Below are positions 19,599 through 30,400 of a DNA stretch of 64,000 bases, piece by piece. Both the position numbers and the translations under genes were made by a program. The notes under the pieces were generated by a model that saw only the letters and a program-made list of their open reading frames with translations, did no database searches and was not told where the DNA came from. The stretch covers positions 12,055 through 76,054 of the forward strand of contig WTPW01000453.1 in assembly GCA_009809945.1 (NCBI GenBank), in the 5' to 3' direction. Each line of letters starts with the position of its first letter. Position 1 is the stretch's first letter. Origin of the DNA: Gigaspora margarita (Eukaryota; Glomeromycota; Glomeromycetes; Diversisporales; Gigasporaceae).

Positions 19599-22500
19599 TG
19601 AATCAAGAAAAAATTAACGAAGCAAGAAAAAGAATATATGAATTGATACAAGAATTCTATACTCTGCAAAACAGAAGGCAAACTCTTATAACCACTAAAG
19701 AAAATGCAGATATCATATTAACAATACTCTACCAAAGAAGCCAAGAGGAACCAAATCCCTTGACTACAGAAGAGAAAGAATTACTGAACTTCTTTGAAGA
19801 ACAAAGAAAAAATGAACCACTTATTAATGAAAGAATTAACCAAATCCAAGACCCGACAAGTAAAGATGGAAAAATAGTAGAAATGGCAAGAACTTTATCT
19901 CGACAATTTGGAAGACCTACAGAGCAAGACAAAGAAATAATCAATATGATAAATATTGCATCTCAAAAAATTAAGAAATCATCAGAAACTAATGATATAG
20001 CAGAAAGGGAAGAAGCTGAGAAAATAATAGAACAACTTCATAGACCGCCCTTAAGATTTAGCTTTAAACCATCACTTAATGATTCGAATTTCCTTGACCA
20101 AAACTTTGATCAATTTGCAAAAATGATGCTAAACTGGAAGAATTGGCAACAAAACCAAAGCACTTTTGGAAGAAAATCAATCCTACCCAGATCCAATAAT
20201 AACCCTTTTCCACAAAATAACATACAACAGGCGCAAAAAGGACAAATGACGCAGACTGAATGCACATGTGAGACCTGTAAAACAAGAAGAACTGGAAAAG
20301 AACTTATTTTACTAAAAGCCAATGAGGTTGGAAAACATATCAAAGAAATGGAAAAACAAATCTATGAAATATTTAAAGAATACGAAAAAATTGATACCCA
20401 ATTTAATGCTGAAATTAATTATAAACTTATTGATATTGCAAGAATATCTACTACCACTCCTAGAGAACCACTCAAGGAATTCCAAAAATTCTTTAACCAA
20501 AAAAGAAAAGAAAACATACAACTGGATAACTTTTTAAAACAACAAGAGGAATTACAATACCTCGAAGAAAATTCTGAAGATTCAGAAGAATCTGAATACC
20601 ATTCCACCACGGAAAACTTTGGAAGATATCCTATGACCCATACTATAACTAATGAAGAACACCATTTACTCAGAAATAATAACACATTTTTCAGTACTAA
20701 ACAAGTAACCTTCTTCGACCAAGAAGCTCATAGTAAATTCAAAGAATTAATAGGAGATTTAAGACAGAAACAAAATTGAAAAATATTGGAATGAAATAGG
20801 GAAAGAAGACATAAACACCATCAAGAAAAATGGCAAAACCATTTCAAGAAATTAGGGAAACCTACAGCCCAAAAATACTTTGGACAGATTGAAAAATCCT
20901 CTGAAGAAGAGTCAGATGACCTTGACCTTTACTCTACACCTCAATATATTATACCAAAGATCCAAAAACCATCAACCATGATGAGGAACCCAAAACTCAT
21001 TAAAATTACCCTCAAAAAAGAAACAGAGGAAGAATTAGACAAAATCATACGGGAATGGGAATATGATTACCCCATGGATTACTTTATAAGAACTGATCAA
21101 AATCTGATAGACTTGATTTTTGAAGAAAACACTTTAAAAGAAAACTCGCCACTTTTCGAACTAAAGAAAAGATTTCTACGAGCAAAAATACTAAATTTTG
21201 ATATCTTTAATTACTTTAAAGATTTAGAAGAAATGAGGAAAACAGTAAAATTAATAGTAATTGATAACGAAGGGGAAGAATTAAAGATCAACGAACCTGA
21301 AAAAAGAATTATTAAACAACTCTCCAAACTACCATTATCCAAATTACTTGATCTCCAGGATATTAGTGAACTACCATTCGACCAATACCAAATTACCAAA
21401 AATACCCTGTTTTATATTAAACAACAGCAGAAACTGAAACTCTGAAACTTTCTAAGTGAAGGGATAGAAAAAAGAAACCTTAGCATTGGAAACACCTTCC
21501 ACGACCATTTTAATGCATATTTTGACAAAGTCAAAACCCATGCTACCCTAGTAGCTGGAGGAGGAGCAATAGCCGTAGGAAAAACTACATGGTTTAGAAG
21601 ACTCAAATTATACCTAATGAATTTAGGATGCCAAGTATTTCTACCACAAGAAATTACTCTCGAACATAAACCATTATTGGAACTAATGTACTCAGACATT
21701 GAAAAATATTCATTCATGTTTCAACAATTTGTTATTCAACAATTCGAAATTAACTATCGAAAAATTAAACAACTCGAAACTGAAGGAAAGATTGGACCTA
21801 ACTCATTGATCCTGTTCGATAGATCCAAAAATGATTTTTGGCCATTCATGTGGACAAATATCAAAAATCCAAAAGAATTAGAAGAATTAACAAGATTCTA
21901 TAATGCTACCTCAACATCATTTGATATGTATGATGAATTCCATTATCAACTGCTCTTCGAATGCAAAAAAGAAACGATGCACCAAAGATGCAGAGAAAGA
22001 GGATGACCTGAAGAAAGCAATATTCCAACAGAATATCTAGACCAAATCTGGGATATATACCACACCAGAATTGGAGAAATTTATCCAAAATTTATCAGGA
22101 TTCCTACTGATATACGAGAACCAGATCATATGATCAGATCACTATTTATTCATGAAGCAGAAAGGCTCAAAATTAAACGAATAAGAATTGAAGAAATGAC
22201 AATTACTAATGAAATGAGAAATTATATTAACAATCTACCAATTACAGGCTATACTCTGATCACACCATTCAAACTTAGCAATTCTGAATACCAAGTATTA
22301 GCCGCAAGAAGATCAATGACTACCAAAGTCTATGCCCAACAATATTCCTATTTTGGAAAAAAAAGAGAAATGACCGACAAAACATATAGGGACTGTGTCA
22401 AAAGAGAAGCACTAGAAGAACTAAAACTGAAAACAGAAGGACACAAACTTCAACTATATATGATACATGAATACTTATCCAAGAACAAATCAGGAACTGA

Positions 22501-22840
22501 CCCCGTCCTACAAACTGACAATTTAGAAGATGCAAAATTTCTAGTACAGGTACCGATGTACTTATATTTAATGACAACTTTTGACCAAACAAGGTGGAAA
22601 TACAACGAACCGAATAACATGGAAAAACCAAAATGGATGACCTACGAAGAATGTACTCATGAGATATAGACACTATCCTTACAGTATTACAATGCGCAAA
22701 TCTTTGAGAAACATATACCAAATTATGTTCATGAATGGACCCAAAAAGGAAAGGTTACAGCAAACCTTATCAAAGGAGAATTTCCTGATTTGGCCAAAGA
22801 AAAGCACCCTCTAGGTGATGAACAAATGATTGCCTAATTA
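19598..22840 (+). CDS. Long polyprotein ending in deoxynucleoside kinase and Nudix domains (unit B)
   Basis: One frame of about 1,080 codons, cut only by TGA at 20777, 20792, 21443 and 22004 and TAG at 22667, with no in-frame TAA before the end. The first 390 residues are helical, with CTCETCKT near 20270 and an NNTFFSTKQVTF end motif near 20685. The kinase shows GGGAIAVGKTTW (Walker A, about 21556), LFDRSKN and RCRERG-stop-PEES-x-IPTEYL; the second Asp of IDG is replaced by Gly. The Nudix box (YRDCVKREALEEL, about 22390) is degenerate. TAG 22667 aligns with Phe in unit A. Likely nucleotide supply and clean-up. Confidence 0.75.
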
Positions 22841-22869
22841 CCTGTACAAGGTATACAACAATTCAACGC

Positions 22870-22910
22870 CAAGGGCTAATGTATCGAATCGTGTGTATAG
22901 GGTACCACAC
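22870..22910 (+). repeat. Conserved 41-bp 3'-end motif, copy 2
   Basis: Starts CAAGGGCTAATGTATCG and ends GGGTACCACAC, 30 bases after the unit B polyprotein stop. It matches 1617-1657 except at five pyrimidine positions. No copy was seen at the end of unit C, where only CCCGGAA near 43080 recalls the sequence that follows the motif. The spacing of the two copies, 21,253 bp, defines the unit length. Confidence 0.75.
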
Positions 22911-23943
22911 AAAATTACCCGGAAGATCATCTTCCAAAATCGGACAAATTAAACCATGAAGAAAACTGAACATCGGAAATCGATAATCGAATCTTATTAC
23001 CAAATCTGGCTGGTACAGAAATCAGCGTAACATACTAACAATAACACGTAAACACGAAAACTATTTTATTATTTTAATAACGTGATCAAAATAAATAGAA
23101 AAATTTAGAAAGAACGTGATGTATTTAATTATTCGAAAATAATGTATTTAAACCCAACCTTTTTACATGTAGTTATTCTTGCGACATAAATTTTATAAAT
23201 TTCAAAATTCAACATTTAATTTTACAAAATCGTTAATCATATTACTGTATTAAAATCTTTATACCACAAAACTATTTACCGATATTAGAACCTTGAATAT
23301 TAGCACCAACGTATACATATATCTTAAATTATATTAAACTATATAGCGTACATTCTTATTTATTATTACACATTATTATTATTCAATTGTATTATCTATC
23401 GTATATTAAATATTATAAATAAAGTGAATTATATTTATTATATATAAACTATTTCTTATCGATAAACTGTTAATAAGTGTATTTAACTATATAACTTCTG
23501 GACTAAAGTTTCAATGAAGAAACAAGTGTGAACTAGCGTGCACTCTTGTGAACTAACTTTGAGAATAGCTACCTCAAAGAAGGAACTATATTGAAACCAA
23601 AGTGTTAACTAAATAAATCGATAAAACATATAAAGAATTAAAAGGCAAAGAATTTTAAAGAAAGCACCTAACTAAGAATATAAAACCACTGATACCTACA
23701 AACTCAAAACTGACACCAAGAATCTACTATCACTGTACCTACAATAATCAATTTGAAAATTATTCTTAGTAAAGAACCAAGTGACCAACTAAAAGGCTGC
23801 AACACACAAACTAACTAACCTCAGCCCACAAAATTACATCTACATCTATTCTTTAAAACAATACAAACGCCAATAATTCTAGAAAATCTAAATACAGTAA
23901 TAGTACAGAGAAAGGCTTCCAACTTCGCCAACAAAAATTCTCA
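22911..23943 (+). promoter_or_regulatory. Unit C leader: A/T-rich non-coding region
   Basis: No coding frame. GTATTTAAAC at 23144-23153 matches the TATA-like element of the unit B leader, and GATGTATTTAATTATTC lies just upstream. Long TATTA-rich stretches occupy 23200-23460. Apart from the segment next to the 41-bp motif I see little base-level similarity to the unit B leader. Confidence 0.4.
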
Positions 23944-24439
23944 ATGATTAACATTAAAATAGCCTTAGTAATACAAATAATAACTTTCATATTATTAGTA
24001 ATCTTAGCCTCAGAACAATATCAATATCAACAAAGAAATCGAACTATAATTATAGCAGACGTAATAGTCATACTTTACCAATAACGCCACATCTGCAACA
24101 CCAACATCTACAATACCAAATGCCCAAGAAGCTCCAAACACAAGTACAAAAACTAACGCCAAAATTACAATACTTGCTACACAATCTGTAGAAACTTCTA
24201 ACAACAATAGTAACGTATTAGCAATAGAAATATTAGGAACAATAGCAACCTTATTATCTACAATAGCCATAATATTAGGAATCTGTATCAGGAGAATTAG
24301 AAAAAGGAAACAAGCTTACAAACGACACGTTCAAGTACCAATAGGAAACCAAGCACCATTTACAACACCAATAAACAACTTTGAAGGAATTGACGTACAA
24401 GCATTAGCCCAATACTTAAATCAGCAACAACCGAATTAG
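23944..24439 (+). pseudogene. Broken Thr/Ser-rich type I membrane protein (unit C)
   Basis: ATG at 23944 gives a hydrophobic signal-like N-terminus and then TAA at 24082. The +1 frame is open across the same point and encodes an Asn/Thr/Ser-rich segment, a transmembrane helix (IEILGTIATLLSTIAIILG), a basic patch RRIRKRKQ and a polar tail ending in TAG 24437-24439. Together they reproduce the layout of unit B 3145-3474. A single-base change near 24075 separates the halves. Confidence 0.5.
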
Positions 24440-24603
24440 AGCCAATATCAACAACCACCAAAATACAATAGATAAGGAAATAATATTTTCTATAAAAAGA
24501 AAAAGACGCCCAACACAACTCACCTTAAAAATTTACCATTACAACGTTACATGAACTACACCATTCAGGAACCAATCTTTGGAAATTACATAATTAAAAA
24601 TAT

Positions 24604-24694
24604 TCAAACAAACTCAAATATATTTACACGTGATCAAACAAACTCAAAAGTATTCACATGTGAACAAGAAAACTCAAAAAATATTCACACGTGA
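24604..24694 (+). repeat. Tandem 30-bp repeats carrying CACGTG/CACATG
   Basis: Three units (24604-24633, 24634-24663, 24664-24694), each about AAACTCAAAA followed by ATTCACACGTGATC or its variant. Each holds a CACGTG or CACATG palindrome, the E-box type bound by bHLH factors. A partial fourth unit follows. CGCCCAAC lies just upstream at 24507-24514. It sits 40 bases before the first intact small gene of unit C, so a regulatory role is plausible. Confidence 0.5.
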
Positions 24695-24731
24695 TCAAAA
24701 ATACTTAAAAATATTCTTGCACAATCAATCT

Positions 24732-24968
24732 ATGACAGCCATTGAAACAATTGTATCATCAACAAATACCGATAACACTTCAGGAGATATATCAAAGAAC
24801 CCTTTAGTATACTCATTGCTACAAGCACTAGTTATAGTAATATTTATCTATTTTATAACAATAGCAATCTGTTGCATAGCAATACAAAGGTATAAAAAGA
24901 GACTTTACAAAAACCATCTGAACATATCATACGACGCCCAATATAACAACAATTCAGGCTGCTGCTAA
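24732..24968 (+). CDS. One-pass membrane protein ending in two cysteines (unit C)
   Basis: 78 residues from ATG 24732; a frame extended upstream to GTG 24630 runs through the tandem repeats and is less likely. Polar Thr/Ser/Asn N-terminus, a transmembrane helix (about 28-50), QRYKKRLYK, and a final GCC. Homologue of unit B 3804-4016. The TAA stop directly abuts the next ATG (TAAATG). Confidence 0.6.
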   Translation: MTAIETIVSSTNTDNTSGDISKNPLVYSLLQALVIVIFIYFITIAICCIAIQRYKKRLYKNHLNISYDAQYNNNSGCC

Positions 24969-25265
24969 ATGAACCTAACAAACCAAACTTCAAACCAAGA
25001 ACCAATTTCAGCACAAACTGCTACAATTATCTCACTAAGCTTAGTAATTGTATTCGTATTACTTATCATATTCATCTGCATATACAAAAGCTATAATAAA
25101 AGAAAACAAAGAAGAAATAAAATACCAGAACCATTTCAACACCAACAAGAACTAAGACTACTTACACCGGAACAAATAAGTAGACTACCACCTGAGCAAC
25201 AAAGGAAAATACAACAATACCAACAATCACTCCAACAAGGAAGCAGAATCTTTAGAGCAAGATAA
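24969..25265 (+). CDS. One-pass membrane protein with basic, Gln-rich tail (unit C)
   Basis: 98 residues: short polar N-terminus, Leu/Ile/Val transmembrane helix (about 20-43), then NKRKQRRNK and a Gln/Pro-rich helical tail. Corresponds to unit B 4367-4606. Same frame as its neighbours, with TAA-ATG junctions on both sides. Confidence 0.55.
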   Translation: MNLTNQTSNQEPISAQTATIISLSLVIVFVLLIIFICIYKSYNKRKQRRNKIPEPFQHQQELRLLTPEQISRLPPEQQRKIQQYQQSLQQGSRIFRAR

Positions 25266-25598
25266 ATGAGCCAACAATTTACATTCTTAACAATATCAGT
25301 ACCAACAATAACTCAGACCTTAAACATAACGATAACTCAGACAGCTCAACCAACGACTATATACCAAACAGCAATAACCACAGCAACAGTAACACCATCA
25401 TACTTTCAAGACTCAAACGTAATAATCGAAGATATAGTGATAGCATTAATAGCAGTATTCACATTTATATTAGCAGTATACTTCGGATATAAACAAAGAC
25501 TCAACAACAAACTCAAAATAGCAGAACGAGAACAAACAAGAATATTACAATTAGCAAACCAAATTGAAAGTACTATAACACCAATATCAACAGTTTAA
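25266..25598 (+). CDS. Thr-rich type I membrane protein (unit C)
   Basis: 110 residues from ATG 25266. Thr/Ile/Gln-rich N-terminal half, SYFQDSNV, a transmembrane helix (about 57-77) and a Lys/Arg/Gln helical tail. Homologue of unit B 4606-4926, which lacks an ATG. The TAA at 25596-25598 overlaps the next ATG by one base. Confidence 0.55.
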   Translation: MSQQFTFLTISVPTITQTLNITITQTAQPTTIYQTAITTATVTPSYFQDSNVIIEDIVIALIAVFTFILAVYFGYKQRLNNKLKIAEREQTRILQLANQIESTITPISTV

Positions 25599-25909
25599 TG
25601 CAAAACTCTGAAGAATATATAAAAGATATCGAACAAAGAATTCAAGAATTACAAGCAGAAGAAATACTTAAACCAAAAAGTTACAGACCATTAAACGAAA
25701 ACGAAGAGATTATCTTCAATAAAAGCAAGATCATAATTGATAAAAGAGCATCAGCAAGAGCAGAACTAATACAAGCATACATAATCAACTGTATAAGAAN
25801 ANNAGAACCAAAAGAATATATAAAAGATATAGCAATAGCATATCATCAGAACTTAGAATATTTAACCAAGATTACGGACCAAAAGTACCTGAATGCAAAA
25901 CTGACATAG
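25598..25909 (+). CDS. Helical protein upstream of gag (unit C)
   Basis: 103 residues, Glu/Lys/Gln-rich helices, with two ambiguous codons at 25800-25803. Ends with TAG 25907-25909. Occupies the place of the broken ORF 5171-5545 in unit B. No family recognised. Confidence 0.45.
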   Translation: MQNSEEYIKDIEQRIQELQAEEILKPKSYRPLNENEEIIFNKSKIIIDKRASARAELIQAYIINCIRXXEPKEYIKDIAIAYHQNLEYLTKITDQKYLNAKLT

Positions 25910-26336
25910 CAATACAACAAAACTAACAGAATTTTCACTCAACTATTGGCTAACAAAATACCCAAGCATAAGTTATCACGAACCAAGAAAAAGAGAAATA
26001 CAAAGTCAATTCAAAGAATATTTTGATAGTGCACCAGCATATCAAACAACATTAACAGCAAGAGAATATAATACTATAATAAAAGTACTTGAAACTCTAG
26101 AAAGACTTGAAAAGATATATAAACAAACACTTGAAAAACAGAAAAACGAACCAAACCCAAAACCAATCAAAAGAGTATTCCCTGAAATAAAAGATTCCCT
26201 AACTTATATAACTATAGGACACCTATCTAAAGACCAAGGAATTTTACAAAAAGGACTTGACCTAGAAAACTTACATATTAGAGATTACATACAATTCTGC
26301 CTATACACAGGAATCAGACCCAACTTTGAAATATAA
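25905..26336 (+). CDS. Helical ORF without ATG directly before gag (unit C)
   Basis: An open frame of 143 codons, from after TGA 25902 to TAA 26334-26336, has no ATG in its first two thirds. Its amino-acid text looks coding: FSLNYWLTKYPSISYHEP, long Glu/Lys helices, then IRDYIQFCLYTGIRPNFEI. It overlaps the preceding ORF by five bases and ends five bases before the gag ATG. Reinitiation after the upstream stop, a frame change, or TGA read as Trp could express it. Confidence 0.45.
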   Translation, partial: HSNTTKLTEFSLNYWLTKYPSISYHEPRKREIQSQFKEYFDSAPAYQTTLTAREYNTIIKVLETLERLEKIYKQTLEKQKNEPNPKPIKRVFPEIKDSLTYITIGHLSKDQGILQKGLDLENLHIRDYIQFCLYTGIRPNFEI

Positions 26337-26341
26337 ACAAA

Positions 26342-28098
26342 ATGGCAATAGTAGAATTTTCTGATCTTAACAAAATCAACTTCAAAACCCTAATGAATGG
26401 AATGGTATTCAATGGAATAAATTGGGTACAATTTAGAAACCATTTTGAACATGCAATACAAGTATATGTACCTTTAGACCTATTGATACCAGGAAATTTT
26501 ACTGGAACAGCAGATAAGAGATATATACGTTTAGAACTTAATAATATAGCAACAGATATAGCATTAGGCGATGACAGATTAGGAGCAAATAATATAGTAT
26601 TCATGAAAAACTTAATCCACAAATTAGCAATATCATGTTTTGATTATGAAAGATATTTGCACTACGAAACACACAAAGATGACCTAACAGGATATTTTGT
26701 AAGTGATTTTCACAATGGAGCAAGAAGAAGAAGACATGACTGGGAATCAGTACAAGATGACCCAAGAACCTTCCTACTAGATAAGACCAACTTCCCAGAA
26801 GCAATGAATGTACACTTCGGTGATACAGTAAATGGAGGAAAAGGCCAAGGAAACCTAACTTGTGCAACAGCAGATGGAAGATCAAGACAAGTATCATTCA
26901 GACTATGGTTTGATAAAACATATATAACACCGAAAATGATAAAGCAAAAACAAAAGGATTTCAATAAAATGAAATTTGAACCTAAACACCTATTAGAAAT
27001 AAATGAAGCATCAAACTTCCAAACCAAATTCACAAGAGATCTAAACCTATGCCAAAACAATACATCATTCTTAGGAGGACTACAAATAACTTTAGAAGAA
27101 ATGTTACCACAAGGACGACATGATCTAGAAGACTATAAAAGCCAAATGAACCTAATCAATAATGAAATTACAACTACTGAACAATTCTTTGCAGCATTAG
27201 AAAGAGTATATGACTATTATAAATCTGGAAAAGTAGGACAATACTTTAGAGAACAGTTTGAAAAGAAACAAGTACATTTTAGCAACAAAAAAGAATATTA
27301 CGACAACGAAAAGAAAAAGAATTACCAGTTCAAGAAAGGAGACTATGGAATAGTACTCCTCAGAAATATGAAATGTTATCACTGTAAAAGAAAAGGACAT
27401 CTAATGAGTGAATGTAGACTCAAAAATAAGAACAGCCCAATAAGGACAATAAAGGAAAGAATTACTCAAAAGATAAATACCCAAAAGATAAGAAATACAA
27501 GAAAGAATATAGTAAAGGAAATGGATATACTGACAGAAAAGGAAGAAAATGGAAATCAAGGGATGAATATAAGAAATGGAAACTCTCAAGAAAAGGAAAA
27601 GATTCATACAAGCCTAAAGAAGAAAGAGTAAGAAGATCATCATTTTATCCAAAGGACTCATCAGGACAATTCCAAAAGAAAGACTGACCTTACGACAAAG
27701 AAAAATTCAAGAATAAGAAAATGTGGTGTGATCACTGCAAAACAGACACACACTTTACCAACAGTTGTTACAAATACCGGAAAGAAGAAGAAGGAGTAGA
27801 AGACCCTATGGTATTCCACTCTGAGAAAAAGAAACACAAAGGATATTATAATAATAAAAGAGAAAACTTTGATGAATACATAAGATTCACCAAGTACCAA
27901 GAACAATATAACCTCAAAAATCAAGAAGATTCCACTACCACAGAAGAAGAAACTGAATCATCAGAAGAATCAAGTGAAGGATCCGAATACGAAACATATA
28001 ATCTTGAAACCAAGAAACAACTGAACCAAGATGAATACCTATCAGAAACATCAGAACCAACATCTTTATCTGAAAACGAAAATGATTATTATTTCTAA
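26342..28098 (+). CDS. gag: Gag-like protein with two CCHC zinc knuckles (unit C)
   Basis: ATG 26342 begins a frame intact to the first knuckle, CYHCKRKGHLMSEC (about 27374-27415). A -1 change near 27430 is then needed; the new frame carries a Lys/Tyr-rich basic region, TGA at 27685-27687, a second knuckle CDHCKTDTHFTNSC and a Glu/Ser-rich acidic tail ending TAA 28096-28098. The N-terminal 340 residues are mixed alpha/beta text with no match I can name; assignment as gag rests on position and knuckles. Unit B 5947-7481 has the same order: capsid-like part, knuckles, acidic tail. Confidence 0.7.
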
Positions 28099-28132
28099 AC
28101 GGGAGCATGCCCAATACTCATGACCAACTCCC
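28093..28132 (+). promoter_or_regulatory. Putative gag-pro -1 frameshift signal with stem-loop (unit C)
   Basis: Gag ends TTC TAA, as in unit B. After two bases GGGAG (28101-28105) pairs with CTCCC (28128-28132), and CATG (28106-28109) with CATG (28119-28122), around a 9-base loop and a 5-base bulge. Relative to unit B (CTCG with CGAG), two inner base pairs have changed on both sides and pairing is kept. The -1 frame is open through the protease. An ATG inside the stem (28107) could alternatively allow reinitiation here, but unit B lacks it. Confidence 0.75.
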
Positions 28133-29340
28133 TAAAATAACTAAAGGCTGTATTGGAGAGTATAACAATAACAAATACTATAATTACCTGTATAAATATC
28201 CATGTACCAAAGAACTATTTACATTTAATAAAGAAACATATTTTAACGGACCAAAATACTCTGCCCATAATAATTATAACAAATTATTCTTTTCTGAACA
28301 AACAAAAATTAATAAGCTCAAAGCAAAAGGAGCAAAAGGATTCTACTTCATAGCATTAGTAAATAATATACCAATGGAATTCAAACTAGATGAAGGATCA
28401 ACTAATACATCAATGGGAATAAACCATGCAAAGAAATTAGGACTAGAAAATATAATAGCAAAACCAGCAATAGCTGAAGCAGTAGGAAACAATATAAAAA
28501 TATTAGGCAAAATAGTAGTCGACATAAAAATCAATGAATACCTAACAAAGAACCTAAAGATAGATGTACTAAACACTGAATCAAAATACATCCTCCTTAG
28601 TAATAAACATCAATCACAAATAGGAATATCAAAAGACCAAAAAAACCACCAAATCCTCATAAACAATCAACCTATATACAACCAAAGAGTTCTCATACAA
28701 CAGCTGAGCGAACACAAAAAGTACAATGCGTACAATAGTTACGGCAATGCACGAAGGCTACTGCCAAACCTATCCAAAGTATACTCTGAGGATAAACCCA
28801 GCAGCAAGTTTCGAGTATCCACGTTTCACCATAAATCTTTTGCTAGTCCAAAGGCAAGTAAAAGAATTCGAAAACCCAAGGCAAAAAGCAAAAGGTTAAA
28901 AGAAAACAAGGCGCCCAACAATGAAAAAAGTAACGAATCTAAATGACCTAGCCAGCAAACTAGACCAACAGTAACAAACTCAGCTAACAAAATCAAAGAT
29001 AAGGCGCCTATTTCCTTTTGGTTAAAAGAAAACAAGGCGCCCAACGTAATAAAAACAGAACTCACTAGTGAAAGCAACAGCAACAAAGACCAACAAGAAA
29101 TTAACAAATTAAAGGTTAAAAGAAAACAAGGCACACCAACCTTAAAGTATAAAAGAAAATTAATTATGACCTCAAGAGGATTAAGAAGAACCAATAAAAG
29201 GTTAAAAGAAAACAAGACACTCGATAAAACAAGTACATCTATACGAAAAAAAGAAACAAGTGCTCTAACAAAACCAAAGAAAACAAGGCAAGCTCAACAG
29301 GTAAAGACCTTGCCTGAACAGAAAGATATTCCAAAAGAAC
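28095..29340 (+). CDS. Retropepsin-like protease and repetitive linker (pol segment, unit C)
   Basis: Frame continuous from the gag-pro junction to 29861, with one TGA at 28944-28946. After an N-terminal segment (KGC, FNGPK elements shared with unit B) the protease core is FKLDEGSTNTSMG (Asp codon 28389-28391), ILGKIVVDIKI and ILLSNKHQSQIGI. The active-site triplet is DEG, as in unit B. The linker that follows is Lys/Asn/Ser-rich and contains four copies of a 22-27 bp repeat (RLKENK at protein level). Expected role: polyprotein cleavage. Confidence 0.7.
28893..29220 (+). repeat. Four dispersed copies of a GGTTAAAAGAAAACAAG repeat
   Basis: Copies at 28893-28919, 29020-29045, 29113-29140 and 29199-29220, spaced 80-127 bases. 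The first two end GGCGCCCAAC, the third GGCACACCAAC and the fourth drifts. Three are read in the frame giving LKENK; the third is in another phase, so conservation is partly at DNA level. The CGCCCAAC end recalls a tRNA-Lys primer-binding sequence. Confidence 0.7.
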
Positions 29341-30400
29341 TTAATGAAATAACAAGAAAAGAGCATAATGAAAGAATCAAATATGACTTATTTACAATAA
29401 CACATATTGATTCAAATGCATTGCAATTATTTTATAAGCAATGTGAAAGAAACAAGTATAGAAAGAAACTAATAGGTATAACATGTGATGGACTATGGAA
29501 AGACATCGTAGAGGCAGTTATACAAAATGGAAGTAATATAATACAAACTTTTGTGCAGTATATACCTGCAAAAGGAGAATTTAAAGATAAATTTGAACAA
29601 AACCAAATAACGTTGATAAGAGGGCTACCTGATATCGAAAATGATGTCAGGATAATAGAAGGCAACACAAGATCCCAACTAAAGTTGGTAATACATGCAA
29701 CTATGGGACTAGACTTAAGTGGTAAACCAATAAACCAGCAAGGTAACATAAATTGGAGAACAAAAAGAATAATAGAAGAAGTGCAAAGAGCACATAACCT
29801 AGGAGCCAGGAACTACATACTTCATATTGAATGGCTCGAAATAATAACAAATCGGACGTAACAGAAAACCTGCAGGAAATATTAAAACAAACTAAAGAAA
29901 CAGACGTCACGATATTATTAGAAAACTCAGCAGCAAATAAATGCTACGGTGCAACAATAGAAGAACTATTGGAAATAAGAAACAAGGTTCACAAAGAAAA
30001 TCGGTATAAAAAAACCTTGCAACAGGAAAAATGATAGATAGGATAAGACTGTGTTTTGACACACAGCACTACTTTGCAGCAGGAGCAGGAAGAACAACAG
30101 AAGACTATAATAAAGTCTTAACAAAGTATGGAAAAGACATCCAACTTTGCCACATTAATAATGTGGTTCGCGCTAGAACCATTAAAGACAAAAACGGCCG
30201 TACATATCAAATCAAAGAAACAATCTTTGGAAGTGAACATGATATCCACGAACACCTGCTTACAGGATTATTACCCCAAGAAATATTTAAAACCATGGTA
30301 CAACAATGTAAAGGAGCTGCAATACTAGAAACACCCAGAAAAAAGGACTGGGATAAACAAGAACAAATAAAAGAAGTACAAACGCTGAGATATTATGCTA
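29341..30400 (+). CDS. Endonuclease IV-like (AP endonuclease family 2) domain (unit C)
   Basis: All nine metal ligands of the endonuclease IV trizinc centre can be placed: LVIHATMG, ILHIE, ILLENSAANK, CFDTQHYFAAG (Asp and His), LCHINN, EHDIHEH (Asp and His) and ILETP. The family cleaves the backbone at abasic sites. The domain crosses two -1 frame changes: near 29832 (after ILHIE) and at 30031, where TGA and ATG overlap as ATGA. These sit at other places than in unit B. It is embedded between the protease linker and RT, which I do not know from other retroelements. Product length would suit a full TIM barrel of about 300 residues. Confidence 0.8.

Noticed and set aside
28893..29220. A CRISPR-like array (regular repeats).
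   Set aside because: Only four imperfect repeats with uneven spacing, inside a coding linker and in a eukaryote; no cas genes.
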